From the NCBI GenBank assembly GCA_937923945.1, contig CALDWC010000043.1, positions 1 to 20,471 on the forward strand: a stretch of DNA of 20,471 nt, in the 5' to 3' direction. Within the stretch, counting starts at the first letter, position 1, and each line of letters opens with the position of its first letter. Below, in pieces: positions 1 through 6,200 of this stretch. The notes beneath the pieces are model-generated. The model did no database searches and was not told where the DNA came from. It saw nothing but the letters and a program-made list of their open reading frames with translations. The translations under genes and the position numbers were made by a program. This DNA is from an uncultured Treponema sp. Lineage in GTDB: Bacteria > Spirochaetota > Spirochaetia > Treponematales > Treponemataceae.

Positions 1-2
1 TT

Positions 3-65
3 CGTGAACTAATGTTCACTTATTCGCTGAATTTTAAGGAACATTTACGAAACAATAGATTTTAA
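3..65 (+). CDS. Possible C-terminal tail of a gene entering from the left
   Basis: One frame stays open from the window edge to a TAA at 63-65 and would encode about 20 residues ending HLRNNRF. The stretch is too short to identify, and a chance open frame of this length is quite likely in AT-rich DNA. A 6-bp hairpin (GTGAAC, TAAT loop, GTTCAC, 4-19) lies inside it and would equally fit intergenic DNA. Confidence 0.2.
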   Translation, partial: RELMFTYSLNFKEHLRNNRF

Positions 66-70
66 ATGTG

Positions 71-106
71 GGCACTGATTAATTCTCGATTGAATTAATC
101 AGTGCC
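71..106. repeat. Perfect hairpin repeat, copy 1
   Basis: The arms GGCACTGATTAATTC (71-85) and GAATTAATCAGTGCC (92-106) are perfect 15-bp inverted repeats around a 6-base loop. The reverse complement is nearly identical to the hairpin at 20143-20175, with differences only in the loop and outer arm. The same hairpin near both ends of the window indicates a dispersed small repeat rather than a gene-specific terminator. There is no T-tract after either arm. Confidence 0.8.
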
Positions 107-169
107 TCCTATAAAACTTAAATTTTATGGGCAATACTACTTGCAATTTTCAGTGTCTTGACAAGGTGA

Positions 170-187
170 TTTTACAATATTGTAAAA
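170..187. promoter_or_regulatory. 18-bp palindrome overlapping the ackA -35 box
   Basis: TTTTACAATATTGTAAAA is a perfect 18-bp palindrome whose right half contains the TTGTAA used as -35 of the ackA promoter (180-185). A dimeric regulator bound here would block RNA polymerase, so it is a candidate operator. The core TTACAATATTGTAA matches no regulator I can name with confidence. AT-rich palindromes can occur by chance. Confidence 0.5.
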
Positions 188-208
188 AAATTATTTTTGT
201 GATATACT
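180..208 (+). promoter_or_regulatory. Sigma70-type promoter of ackA
   Basis: TTGTAA (180-185), a 17-bp spacer and TATACT (203-208) predict a start near 215 and a leader of about 22 bases. The leader holds the Shine-Dalgarno AAGGGG (226-231), five bases before the ATG at 237. A TTGACA at 158-163 has no -10 at proper spacing. Confidence 0.65.
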
Positions 209-236
209 GTTCGAGAAATTTTTTTAAGGGGTTACC

Positions 237-1430
237 ATGAAGGTTCTTGTAATAAATTGCGGAAGTTCATCGCTGAAATATCAGTTGATTGATATGGCGA
301 ATGAGCAGATTTTGGTAAAAGGTTTGGCTGAGCGTATTGGGATTGAAGGTTCGGTTTTGAAACATGAAAAGCCAGGGATGGATAAGGTGGTCATTGAAAA
401 ACCGATGGAAACGCATATCGTTGCGATTCAGATGGTGCTGGATGCACTGATCGACCCGAAACACGGCGCGATTAAGGCTCTTGATGAAATTTCCGCAGTC
501 GGACATCGCGTTGTTCACGGCGGATATAAGTTCAGTCAATCGGTGGTTATTGATGAAAAAGTTATTGAAGGCATTCGTGAATGTATACCACTCGGACCGT
601 TGCACAATCCTGCAAACTTGATGGGTATTGAAGCGTGTCAAAAGCTTATGCCGAATGTAAAACAGGTTGCCGTGTTTGATACGGCGTTCCATCAAACGAT
701 GCCGCAGCAGGCATTTATGTATGCACTTCCGATGGAGTATTACACAAAGTATCACATCCGCCGTTACGGTTTTCACGGAACATCACACCGTTTTGTTTCA
801 CTGAAAGCATCCGAGATGTTAAAAAACAATTCACCCGATTTTAAATTGATTACCTGCCATTTGGGAAACGGCTCCAGTTTAGCTGCTATCAAAGGCGGAA
901 AAAGTATTGACACTTCAATGGGGTTAACGCCGCTTGAAGGTTTACTGATGGGTACCCGTTGCGGGGATATCGATCCTGAAATTGTACCTTTTATTATGGA
1001 AAAAGAAAAATTAACACCGAAAGAAATGAGCAATATAATGAGTAAAAAATCCGGGGTGCTCGGTATTTCCGGTGTCAGTAGCGATTTTCGTGATCTCGAA
1101 GAGGCGAGCAACAAGGGAAACAAAAATGCGCAGCTCGCCCTGGATATGTTTGCCTACCGAGTGCGGAAATACATCGGTGCGTATATTGCCGTGTTGGGCG
1201 GTTTGGACGCGTTGGTGTTTACTGCCGGTCTCGGTGAAAACTCGGAAAGCATGCGTGCAAAAATTTGCGAAGGATTGGATATGTTTGGGATTCGCCTTTC
1301 CGCTGAAAAAAACAAAGGTCGCGGCGAAGCACGGCTTATCAGTGCGGATGACAGCAAAGTAAAAGTGCTCGTGATTCCGACCAATGAAGAACTGATGATT
1401 GCCCGCGATACGCTTTCGCTCGTAAAATAA
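237..1430 (+). CDS. ackA: Acetate kinase
   Basis: Acetate kinase interconverts acetate + ATP and acetyl phosphate + ADP in the cytoplasm. In a fermentative spirochete it would generate ATP from acetyl phosphate. The 397-residue length is the full family length. Family signatures are visible in order: NCGSSSLKY at the N-terminus, HRVVHGG (substrate Arg), DTAFHQTMP (catalytic Asp), RRYGFHGTSH, HLGNGSSL (phosphate loop), LMGTRCGDIDP (second active-site Arg) and TAGLGENS. The ATG at 237 follows an AAGGGG ribosome site by five bases. A promoter lies just upstream and an intrinsic terminator just downstream, so it looks monocistronic. The usual partner pta (phosphotransacetylase) is not in this window. 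Identification is secure. Confidence 0.97.
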   Translation: MKVLVINCGSSSLKYQLIDMANEQILVKGLAERIGIEGSVLKHEKPGMDKVVIEKPMETHIVAIQMVLDALIDPKHGAIKALDEISAVGHRVVHGGYKFSQSVVIDEKVIEGIRECIPLGPLHNPANLMGIEACQKLMPNVKQVAVFDTAFHQTMPQQAFMYALPMEYYTKYHIRRYGFHGTSHRFVSLKASEMLKNNSPDFKLITCHLGNGSSLAAIKGGKSIDTSMGLTPLEGLLMGTRCGDIDPEIVPFIMEKEKLTPKEMSNIMSKKSGVLGISGVSSDFRDLEEASNKGNKNAQLALDMFAYRVRKYIGAYIAVLGGLDALVFTAGLGENSESMRAKICEGLDMFGIRLSAEKNKGRGEARLISADDSKVKVLVIPTNEELMIARDTLSLVK

Positions 1431-1444
1431 GTTTTGCCCTTTCG

Positions 1445-1485
1445 GAACAATGCTCTCGCTTTTTGGCGGGAGCGAGTTCTTTTTA
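1445..1485 (+). terminator. Intrinsic terminator after ackA
   Basis: The stem GCTCTCGC (1452-1459) / GCGGGAGC (1466-1473) has one G-U wobble. Flanking GAAC (1445-1448) / GTTC (1476-1479) extend it, and TTCTTTTTATTTT follows. It begins 15 bases after the ackA stop codon. Confidence 0.85.
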
Positions 1486-1574
1486 TTTTCTTTTACTGTT
1501 TTACCCGTCTCGTTTTGTACAAATGCTACAGACAAATGAATAAATGTATACCGTGAGCGTAAATAATTTTCTCA

Positions 1575-1603
1575 TTGATTTTTTTTCGTAAATACATTAT
1601 ACT
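1575..1603 (+). promoter_or_regulatory. Promoter of the YitT-family gene
   Basis: TTGATT (1575-1580), a 17-bp spacer and TATACT (1598-1603) place transcription start near 1610, about 29 bases before the ATG at 1639. It lies downstream of the ackA terminator, which supports independent transcription. Confidence 0.65.
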
Positions 1604-1638
1604 GCACGAAAACTTAAAAAGAATGGACTTGTATCCGT

Positions 1639-2526
1639 ATGAAACACGCATTTAATAAAACTTTTTTTGATTGGATTGTTCCGATTATTGTCACCGCTGG
1701 GGGAACGATAATAACCGCAGCCGGTTTGTACTTTTTTTTAATTCCGACGACGATTTCACCGGGAGGCGTGAGCGGTATTTCCATTATCATCAATACGCTG
1801 ACCGGTTTTCCGGTAAAGTGGAGGAACTTGATTATTAACTTGCCGCTTTTTATTTTCGGTGCAAAACTGTTGGGCAAGCGCTGCGCAATTCTCACGCTAA
1901 TTTCTACCCTGCTTTTATCAACGGCATTAGCGTGGTTTGAAATTATTGCACCGAACGGGATTGCCAACCTTTCGGACGATATGATGCTGGCAGCTCTTTT
2001 CGGCGGAATTGTCGTGGGGCTCGGCTTAGGTATGGTCTTTAAAGTAGGCGGAACAACCGGCGGAACGGATTTAGCCGGAGCAATGATTAGCAACCGTTTT
2101 CCGACATTCAGTATTGCAAAAGCAATGGCGGTGATTGATTTATTCATTGTAATTATGTCCGGTGTGGTAACGAAAAAACCGCAAACCGCGTTATATTCAC
2201 TCATCGCCGTCTTTTTCTGCATGCGGGTTCCCGATATGATTTTGGACGGTTTTGACTCATATAAGGGTTTAATGATTATTTCCTGTAAACCTGATGAATT
2301 AGGGATGGCGCTCATGAATGAACTTGCCCGCGGCGTTACGATTTTAAAAGGTGCCGGTATGTACTCAAAACAGGATAAACCGGTTCTTTTATGTGTCGTT
2401 CATCGGGTACAAATCACTAAAGCGAAAGAAATTATCAATCGCATTGATGAGCAAGCATTCATCATGGTTACCGATATGAAAGAAGTGTTCGGTAACGGCT
2501 TTTTACCGGTTAATAAAAAGAAATAA
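1639..2526 (+). CDS. YitT family membrane protein (DUF161 + DUF2179)
   Basis: This 295-residue protein has the YitT architecture: about five or six hydrophobic segments in the first ~210 residues, then a soluble C-terminal DUF2179 domain of about 80 residues. The N-terminal part contains the glycine-rich runs typical of the family (SPGGVSGIS and KVGGTTGGTDL). The C-terminal domain carries RGVTILKGAGMYS, matching the family's conserved GVT..G.G.Y region. The transported substrate of YitT proteins is not established and nothing here indicates one. It has its own promoter and may continue into the Cys-rich gene 25 bases downstream. The ribosome site before ATG 1639 is weak. Confidence 0.9.
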   Translation: MKHAFNKTFFDWIVPIIVTAGGTIITAAGLYFFLIPTTISPGGVSGISIIINTLTGFPVKWRNLIINLPLFIFGAKLLGKRCAILTLISTLLLSTALAWFEIIAPNGIANLSDDMMLAALFGGIVVGLGLGMVFKVGGTTGGTDLAGAMISNRFPTFSIAKAMAVIDLFIVIMSGVVTKKPQTALYSLIAVFFCMRVPDMILDGFDSYKGLMIISCKPDELGMALMNELARGVTILKGAGMYSKQDKPVLLCVVHRVQITKAKEIINRIDEQAFIMVTDMKEVFGNGFLPVNKKK

Positions 2527-2551
2527 CTTTTTACTTGAAAATAATAACTGT

Positions 2552-3148
2552 ATGGAAGATTGTTTTTGGAAAAACGGTGTCGGCTTTACCTGCTCGCAAT
2601 GCTCCGCTTGCTGTCGCTATGAATCCGGTTTTGTGTTTTTATACGAAAAAGACATTCCGCCGCTTTTAGCGGCGCTACAGGTAGATTTTACCGAATTTGT
2701 ACATCGGTATTGCCGCTGGGTTGATTTGCATGACGGGTATGAATATTTATCGCTGACTGAAACCTCGTCTTACGATTGCATCTTATGGAATAACGGCTGT
2801 TCGATATACGAAGCCCGCCCGCTCCAATGCAAAGCATTTCCGTTTTGGGTGAGTGCACTGCAATCCCTCGATGCATGGCTTGCAACAATTGCCGGTTGTA
2901 ATGCTTGCATACAACTTTATACGGAACCGACTCCAATTGTGTCGGAGCAGAAAACAGCAGATGGCAGTATCTATCCGGCTTCTCCGCCACAGGAGCAACG
3001 TACCGACAACGCACCGCCTCATGAACTGCCGCCCGGATTTCCGCAAGCTGCCGTGTTTTTTTCACCTGCCCGCATTGCGGAAATCCGAAATGAACAGCTG
3101 AACTCCGTGAAAGTAAAACGCCTCAAAAGAAAGACTTTTTTTTCGTAA
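2552..3148 (+). CDS. YkgJ-type CxxCxxCC metal-binding protein
   Basis: This 198-residue protein opens with the YkgJ-family signature CSQCSACCR (CxxCxxCC) near residues 14-22. The second signature, CSIYEARPLQCKAFPFW, follows near residues 88-104. The family is annotated as a putative zinc- or iron-chelating domain, and its biochemical role is generally unknown. After the domain, the usual CxG-type Cys motif appears as AGCNAC. A proline-rich low-complexity segment (about residues 124-165) and a basic tail end the protein. The ATG at 2552 starts 25 bases after the YitT-family stop, so the two may be co-transcribed. Its last 26 bases overlap a convergent small ORF on the minus strand. Confidence 0.85.
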   Translation: MEDCFWKNGVGFTCSQCSACCRYESGFVFLYEKDIPPLLAALQVDFTEFVHRYCRWVDLHDGYEYLSLTETSSYDCILWNNGCSIYEARPLQCKAFPFWVSALQSLDAWLATIAGCNACIQLYTEPTPIVSEQKTADGSIYPASPPQEQRTDNAPPHELPPGFPQAAVFFSPARIAEIRNEQLNSVKVKRLKRKTFFS

Positions 3149-3368
3149 ATTTTAAGGATTTATGTGTCGGAAGTTTGCCGTTTTTTATGGAACAATCTTT
3201 TCGACAAATGCGGTAGACCGCTTTCAGCGCTTCGTTGTTCGATCTGCTTTTTGTTAAAAAATTTATACTCGCCCTGCAGTGAAATTCCCGATCATCCGTT
3301 TCGATGCCGAGTTTATCCGCTTCGGTTTTTATTTTTCTACGTGGAACTGAACCATGCGGTCGAACCAT
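3123..3368 (-). CDS. Small basic hypothetical protein
   Basis: An 81-residue ORF of unrecognised family. It is rich in Lys and Arg, has three Cys in its middle and second half, and shows no signal peptide or membrane segment. Three things argue that it is real. AGGA lies eight bases before the ATG. A good promoter (TTGACT, 17 bp, TAAAAT) sits directly upstream. Codon choice resembles the neighbouring genes. Against this, it overlaps the end of the Cys-rich gene by 26 bases and no family signature is visible. It could also be a decayed fragment of a larger gene. The plus-strand ORF at 3164-3370 covers the same DNA and looks like its shadow. Confidence 0.4.
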   Translation of the reverse strand: MVRPHGSVPRRKIKTEADKLGIETDDREFHCRASINFLTKSRSNNEALKAVYRICRKDCSIKNGKLPTHKSLKFTKKKSFF

Positions 3369-3380
3369 AATTAACGTCCT

Positions 3381-3409
3381 ATTTTATTCTTGTTCAACGG
3401 AGAAGTCAA
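3381..3409 (-). promoter_or_regulatory. Promoter of the small basic ORF
   Basis: On the minus strand, TTGACT (3404-3409), a 17-bp spacer and TAAAAT (3381-3386) form a sigma70-like promoter ending 12 bases before the ATG at 3366-3368. The rest of 3369-3536, within the 388-base stretch between the two plus-strand genes, holds only a weak 6-bp hairpin (TTCGTT 3435-3440 / AACGAA 3445-3450) followed by GTTTTT. Confidence 0.5.
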
Positions 3410-3500
3410 AAATTGAAAAAAAGTTTTTTGCACATTCGTTGTAAAACGAAGTTTTTGAAAATGCTGATTGCAGATTTGATACCATTGCAAAAAGAATCGA

Positions 3501-3529
3501 TTGCATAAAACGATAGGTTACGGTAGAAT
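3501..3529 (+). promoter_or_regulatory. Promoter abutting the HutD-like gene
   Basis: TTGCAT (3501-3506), a 17-bp spacer and TAGAAT (3524-3529) make a sigma70-type promoter. Only seven bases separate the -10 box from the ATG at 3537, so transcription should start at or next to the start codon. The TTG at 3501 would be an in-frame upstream start, but it is better explained as the -35 box. Confidence 0.6.
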
Positions 3530-3536
3530 ACTAGGT

Positions 3537-4187
3537 ATGAATATCACGCATCTTACAAACAAAGATTTTACGGTCAGTAGCTGGTCGGGCGGCAGCACGA
3601 CGCAGCTTTTTATTTATCCGCCGGAAGCCGAATATGCAAAGCGGAATTTTCGCCTTCGGATCAGTTCTGCAACCGTCGATACGGAGCGCTCGGATTTTAC
3701 CGTGCTGCCGAATATCCGGCGCTTTATTGCGCCGCTCACCGGCGTGTTGAAAATAAGCCATGATGAATCCGCATTTACGGAGTTGCAGCCCTATCAAGTA
3801 TATGAATTTGACGGCGCAACAAAAACGGTAAGTCTCGGCAAAGTGCGGGACTTTAATGTGATGATACAAAACGCCGGACACGCCGAAACACATGCCGCTT
3901 CTTGTACGGCAGAACAGCCGCTCCAATTCCACGTTGCCAAAAACGAAATCGGTTGGTTTTTTTCGTTTCAGAATGCCGGCACAGTGACGGTGCGTTACGG
4001 TGCGGAAAATTCTTGCGACACGTGCGAGCCGGCAACGTTTGACCTTACGCCGATGTCGCTTTTTATTTTTGAACCAGCCGAATCAGCGGCAGCTCCGCTC
4101 GAGATCGCCTGTGCTTTCGATAGCGATGTAACGGTACTTTACGGTTCGGTCGAACTTTCTCAAGCGCAGGGTGACGTAAGGGGATAA
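3537..4187 (+). CDS. HutD/Ves family protein (cupin-like)
   Basis: A 216-residue cytoplasmic protein with HutD/Ves family features. These are SSWSGGSTTQLFIYPP near the N-terminus, FRLRISSATVDTERSDF, then LPNIRRFIAPLTGVLKI, and later DFNVMIQ. Members adopt a two-lobed cupin fold. Known homologues are HutD of histidine-utilisation operons and E. coli Ves, but the molecular function is unclear, and no hut genes are nearby. The ATG at 3537 is chosen over an in-frame TTG at 3501 because 3501-3506 forms the -35 box. No Shine-Dalgarno at useful spacing is present (AGG is two bases from the ATG), so the message may be leaderless. It converges with the DAHP synthase gene. Confidence 0.82.
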   Translation: MNITHLTNKDFTVSSWSGGSTTQLFIYPPEAEYAKRNFRLRISSATVDTERSDFTVLPNIRRFIAPLTGVLKISHDESAFTELQPYQVYEFDGATKTVSLGKVRDFNVMIQNAGHAETHAASCTAEQPLQFHVAKNEIGWFFSFQNAGTVTVRYGAENSCDTCEPATFDLTPMSLFIFEPAESAAAPLEIACAFDSDVTVLYGSVELSQAQGDVRG

Positions 4188-4237
4188 AGCGGAAAACGAA
4201 TACGTGAGAGACGGAAAGCACTCATCGCTTTTTTAAA

Positions 4238-4263
4238 CAGTGAACCTTCCCAAAGGTTCACTG
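4238..4263. terminator. Perfect 11-bp hairpin between convergent genes
   Basis: CAGTGAACCTT (4238-4248) and AAGGTTCACTG (4253-4263) pair perfectly around a CCCA loop. The hairpin lies between the convergent ends of the HutD-like gene (4187) and the DAHP synthase gene (4295), so a shared terminator role is likely. A T-tract is poor in both directions (TTTAAAAAAG on the minus strand), so this may instead be a repeat or an RNA-stabilising structure. Confidence 0.45.
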
Positions 4264-4294
4264 AGGGCGGACTTCGCCTGCTTCGGTGTATACG

Positions 4295-5359
4295 CTATAA
4301 GCTTAGCTTACCGAAAAAAGCATAATTTTTTTCGAGCAGCTTTCTCGTTTTTTCCCAGCCCAAACATTCGTCCGTGATTGAAAGTCCGTAGGATTGCGCA
4401 GCTTCGCAGGGAGCAACACAGCCGGTTTTCAAAAAACTTTCCAGCATAACGCCGCGAATATATGTTCCAAACGGCGCTTTGCGGCGGAGAGTCGAGACGG
4501 CATTAAAAACTTTTATTTGGCGGAGGGCTTTTTTGCCGGAATTTCCGTGGGAGCAGTCAACGAGGATGCGCGGCGGAACGGCATGCGATTGTAGGGCGGC
4601 AATGGCTTTTCGGATTGATGCAGGTCGATAGTTCGGTTTTTTTTCACTTCCGCGCAATACCAAGTGAGCGTCTTCGTTACCGCTCGTGTGCATAATCGCG
4701 GATACGCCCGATTCGGTGATGCCTAAAAATCCGTGCGGTTTGCGTGCGGAAACAATAGCGTTAATGCTCGATTGAATATCGCCGTTGGCGGCATTTTTAA
4801 AACCGACCGGCATCGAAAGCCCCGAAGCAAGTTCGCGGTGTATTTGACTTTCCGCCGAGCGGGCACCAACTGAAGCCCAGCTGACGAGGTCGGAAAGATA
4901 CTGCGGTACGATTGGGTCTAAAAACTCCGTCGCAATCGGTAAACCGATTTCAGCAACTTCGGCGGCAATTTCACGAGCGAGACGGAGTCCTTTTTCCATG
5001 TTGATAAATCCGTCGAGATCCGGCTCCACAATTAAACCGCGCCACCCCAAGGATGTGCGTGGTTTTTCAAAATAAAGGCGCATTACAAAAAAAAACGCAT
5101 CGACAAAATCGGTTTGAGCTTGCCGCAAAAGACGGGCAAATTCGATGGTAGCTTTTTTGTCGTGGACTGAGCAAGGACCCGCGATAATTAAAAAACGCTC
5201 ATCCGTTCCGTGAAGAATATTTTTTATCGTTTCCCGTGAGGATGCAATAGTTTCGTATGCAGCGTGCGAAACGGGTACTTCCGCCGAAAGTTCAGCCGGC
5301 GAAACAACCGGCTGCATTCTCAAAATACGTTTATTTTTTATCCGATTTTCTACGTTCAT
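4295..5359 (-). CDS. aroF: DAHP synthase, class I (AroF/AroG/AroH type)
   Basis: The enzyme condenses phosphoenolpyruvate and erythrose 4-phosphate to DAHP, the first step of the shikimate pathway. Family motifs are in order: AGPCSVHD, MRLYFEKPRTSLGWRG, EFLDPIVPQYLSDLVSWASVGARSAESQIHRELASG (in parts), PVGFKNAANG, LRGSEKKPNY, DCSHGNS and GVMLES. The metal and substrate residues of these motifs are intact. I chose ATG 5359, giving 354 residues, which matches the E. coli isozymes and their N-terminal alignment. A longer frame starting at TTG 5467 would run through a dispersed repeat (5394-5474), so its extra 36 residues are probably not native. There is no clear Shine-Dalgarno. No other shikimate gene is in the window. 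The feedback specificity (Tyr, Phe or Trp) cannot be told by eye. Confidence 0.92.
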   Translation of the reverse strand: MNVENRIKNKRILRMQPVVSPAELSAEVPVSHAAYETIASSRETIKNILHGTDERFLIIAGPCSVHDKKATIEFARLLRQAQTDFVDAFFFVMRLYFEKPRTSLGWRGLIVEPDLDGFINMEKGLRLAREIAAEVAEIGLPIATEFLDPIVPQYLSDLVSWASVGARSAESQIHRELASGLSMPVGFKNAANGDIQSSINAIVSARKPHGFLGITESGVSAIMHTSGNEDAHLVLRGSEKKPNYRPASIRKAIAALQSHAVPPRILVDCSHGNSGKKALRQIKVFNAVSTLRRKAPFGTYIRGVMLESFLKTGCVAPCEAAQSYGLSITDECLGWEKTRKLLEKNYAFFGKLSL

Positions 5360-5393
5360 AATGTTATGTGATTTTGCAGTGCGTTTCGGTGTT

Positions 5394-5474
5394 AAGGAAA
5401 CGCTGATTAAAGGCTTGACGCCGTTTAACAGCAAACTTTGCATCGCAAAGTTTTTTTGCAGAAGCAAAGTATCT
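5394..5474. repeat. Dispersed ~80-bp element, copy A
   Basis: This stretch matches 12151-12230 over its full length with only a few substitutions and single-base indels. It starts AAGGAAACGCTGATTAAAGG and ends GAAGCAAAGTATCT. Inside is an 8-bp hairpin (AACTTTGC, ATC, GCAAAGTT) followed by T residues, terminator-like on the plus strand. The element lies between lspA and the DAHP synthase gene and extends that gene's open frame upstream. The only other recognisable content of 5360-5571 is an isolated AAAGGAGG near 5540 with no gene behind it. Confidence 0.85.
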
Positions 5475-5571
5475 CCGACTTTTTCTCAATATTCAGTACA
5501 ATAAGGTAGATTCTGAACATCTGCGAAACAACGATTTTAAAGGAGGCAAAACTGACTGCACTACGGATGCG

Positions 5572-6120
5572 TTATTTTTGTTTAGAAGTAGGCTGCCGTT
5601 TTTGTTTTACTTCGAAAATAATAATGGAAATAAAAAGGCAAAGCCCGAAAATAATCACGACCGAATCAGCTACGTTAAAAGTCGGCCAGCGCTGCAAACC
5701 GAACAAGCCGAAAAATTTAACATCGATAAAATCAACAACGCCTTCAGGACGGAAGAGCCGATCAATTAAGTTCCCGATACCGCCTCCTAAAATTCCGAAA
5801 ATAAAAAAACGCTGCGCCGTTGATATTTCTTTTGAAAAAATCTCAAAAAACATCAGCACCAGTAAGCCGACAATCGGCAAAATTAATAACACGAACGAAT
5901 GCAAAAAACCATCCAAATCGCTACCCAAGCTAAACGCCGCTCCGGTGTTATACACGAGCCGAATGTTGATTAAGTCGCCGAAAAAATTTTTGTACAGGTG
6001 ATACGGTTCGCAAACTTTCACAATCCATATTTTCGTTGCCTGATCGAGCAGCACCAGCACAATCAGCATGGCGAAGCACAGTGCGAGAGTAATATACTCT
6101 TTCTTTTTTGTATAATCCAT
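5572..6120 (-). CDS. lspA: Lipoprotein signal peptidase (signal peptidase II)
   Basis: LspA is an inner-membrane aspartyl protease that removes the signal peptide of diacylglyceryl-modified prolipoproteins just before the lipobox Cys. From ATG 6120 it has 182 residues with four hydrophobic segments. Family motifs are present: LLDQATK (residues 25-30), VYNTGAAFSL (57-65), GNLIDR with catalytic Asp120, and FNVADS with catalytic Asp152. The ATG at 6120 is preferred over an in-frame TTG at 6147 because family members begin shortly before the first membrane segment and a promoter-like -10 box lies in between. No Shine-Dalgarno precedes the ATG. The gene immediately upstream encodes a predicted lipoprotein, a probable substrate. 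Confidence 0.95.
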   Translation of the reverse strand: MDYTKKKEYITLALCFAMLIVLVLLDQATKIWIVKVCEPYHLYKNFFGDLINIRLVYNTGAAFSLGSDLDGFLHSFVLLILPIVGLLVLMFFEIFSKEISTAQRFFIFGILGGGIGNLIDRLFRPEGVVDFIDVKFFGLFGLQRWPTFNVADSVVIIFGLCLFISIIIFEVKQKRQPTSKQK

Positions 6121-6129
6121 AATAAAGAT

Positions 6130-6158
6130 ACTATACCCAAAATTCAAAAAAATATAAA
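6130..6158 (-). promoter_or_regulatory. Possible lspA promoter close to the start codon
   Basis: On the minus strand, TTTATA (6153-6158), a 17-bp spacer and TATAGT (6130-6135) are positioned so that nine bases separate the -10 box from the lspA ATG. The -35 match is only fair in a very AT-rich stretch. lspA may also be read from the lipoprotein gene 80 bases upstream. Confidence 0.4.
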
Positions 6159-6200
6159 GACTTTTTTTATAAAAAGCTTTTTTAATTTTTACGCACTGCT

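Noticed and set aside
158..186. TTGACA at 158-163 as the ackA -35
   Set aside because: At 17 bp it meets TGTAAA, a poor -10; TTGTAA-17-TATACT further downstream is better.
1614..2315. Long minus-strand frame across the YitT-family gene
   Set aside because: It is a shadow of a clear YitT coding region; the product is Ile/Pro/Lys-rich without motifs.
3164..3370. Plus-strand frame after the Cys-rich gene
   Set aside because: No ribosome site or family feature; it mirrors the minus-strand ORF that has a promoter and ribosome site.
3501..3536. TTG 3501 as start of the HutD-like protein
   Set aside because: It coincides with the -35 box, and the extra 12 residues do not belong to the family alignment.
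5359..5467. Upstream TTG start giving a 390-residue DAHP synthase
   Set aside because: The added N-terminus is translated from a dispersed repeat, and the 354-residue form from 5359 matches the family length and alignment.
5540..6001. AAAGGAGG followed by a plus-strand frame starting at ATG 5567
   Set aside because: The frame is antisense to lspA for most of its length, its product is low-complexity with no family features, and the Shine-Dalgarno is too far from the ATG.
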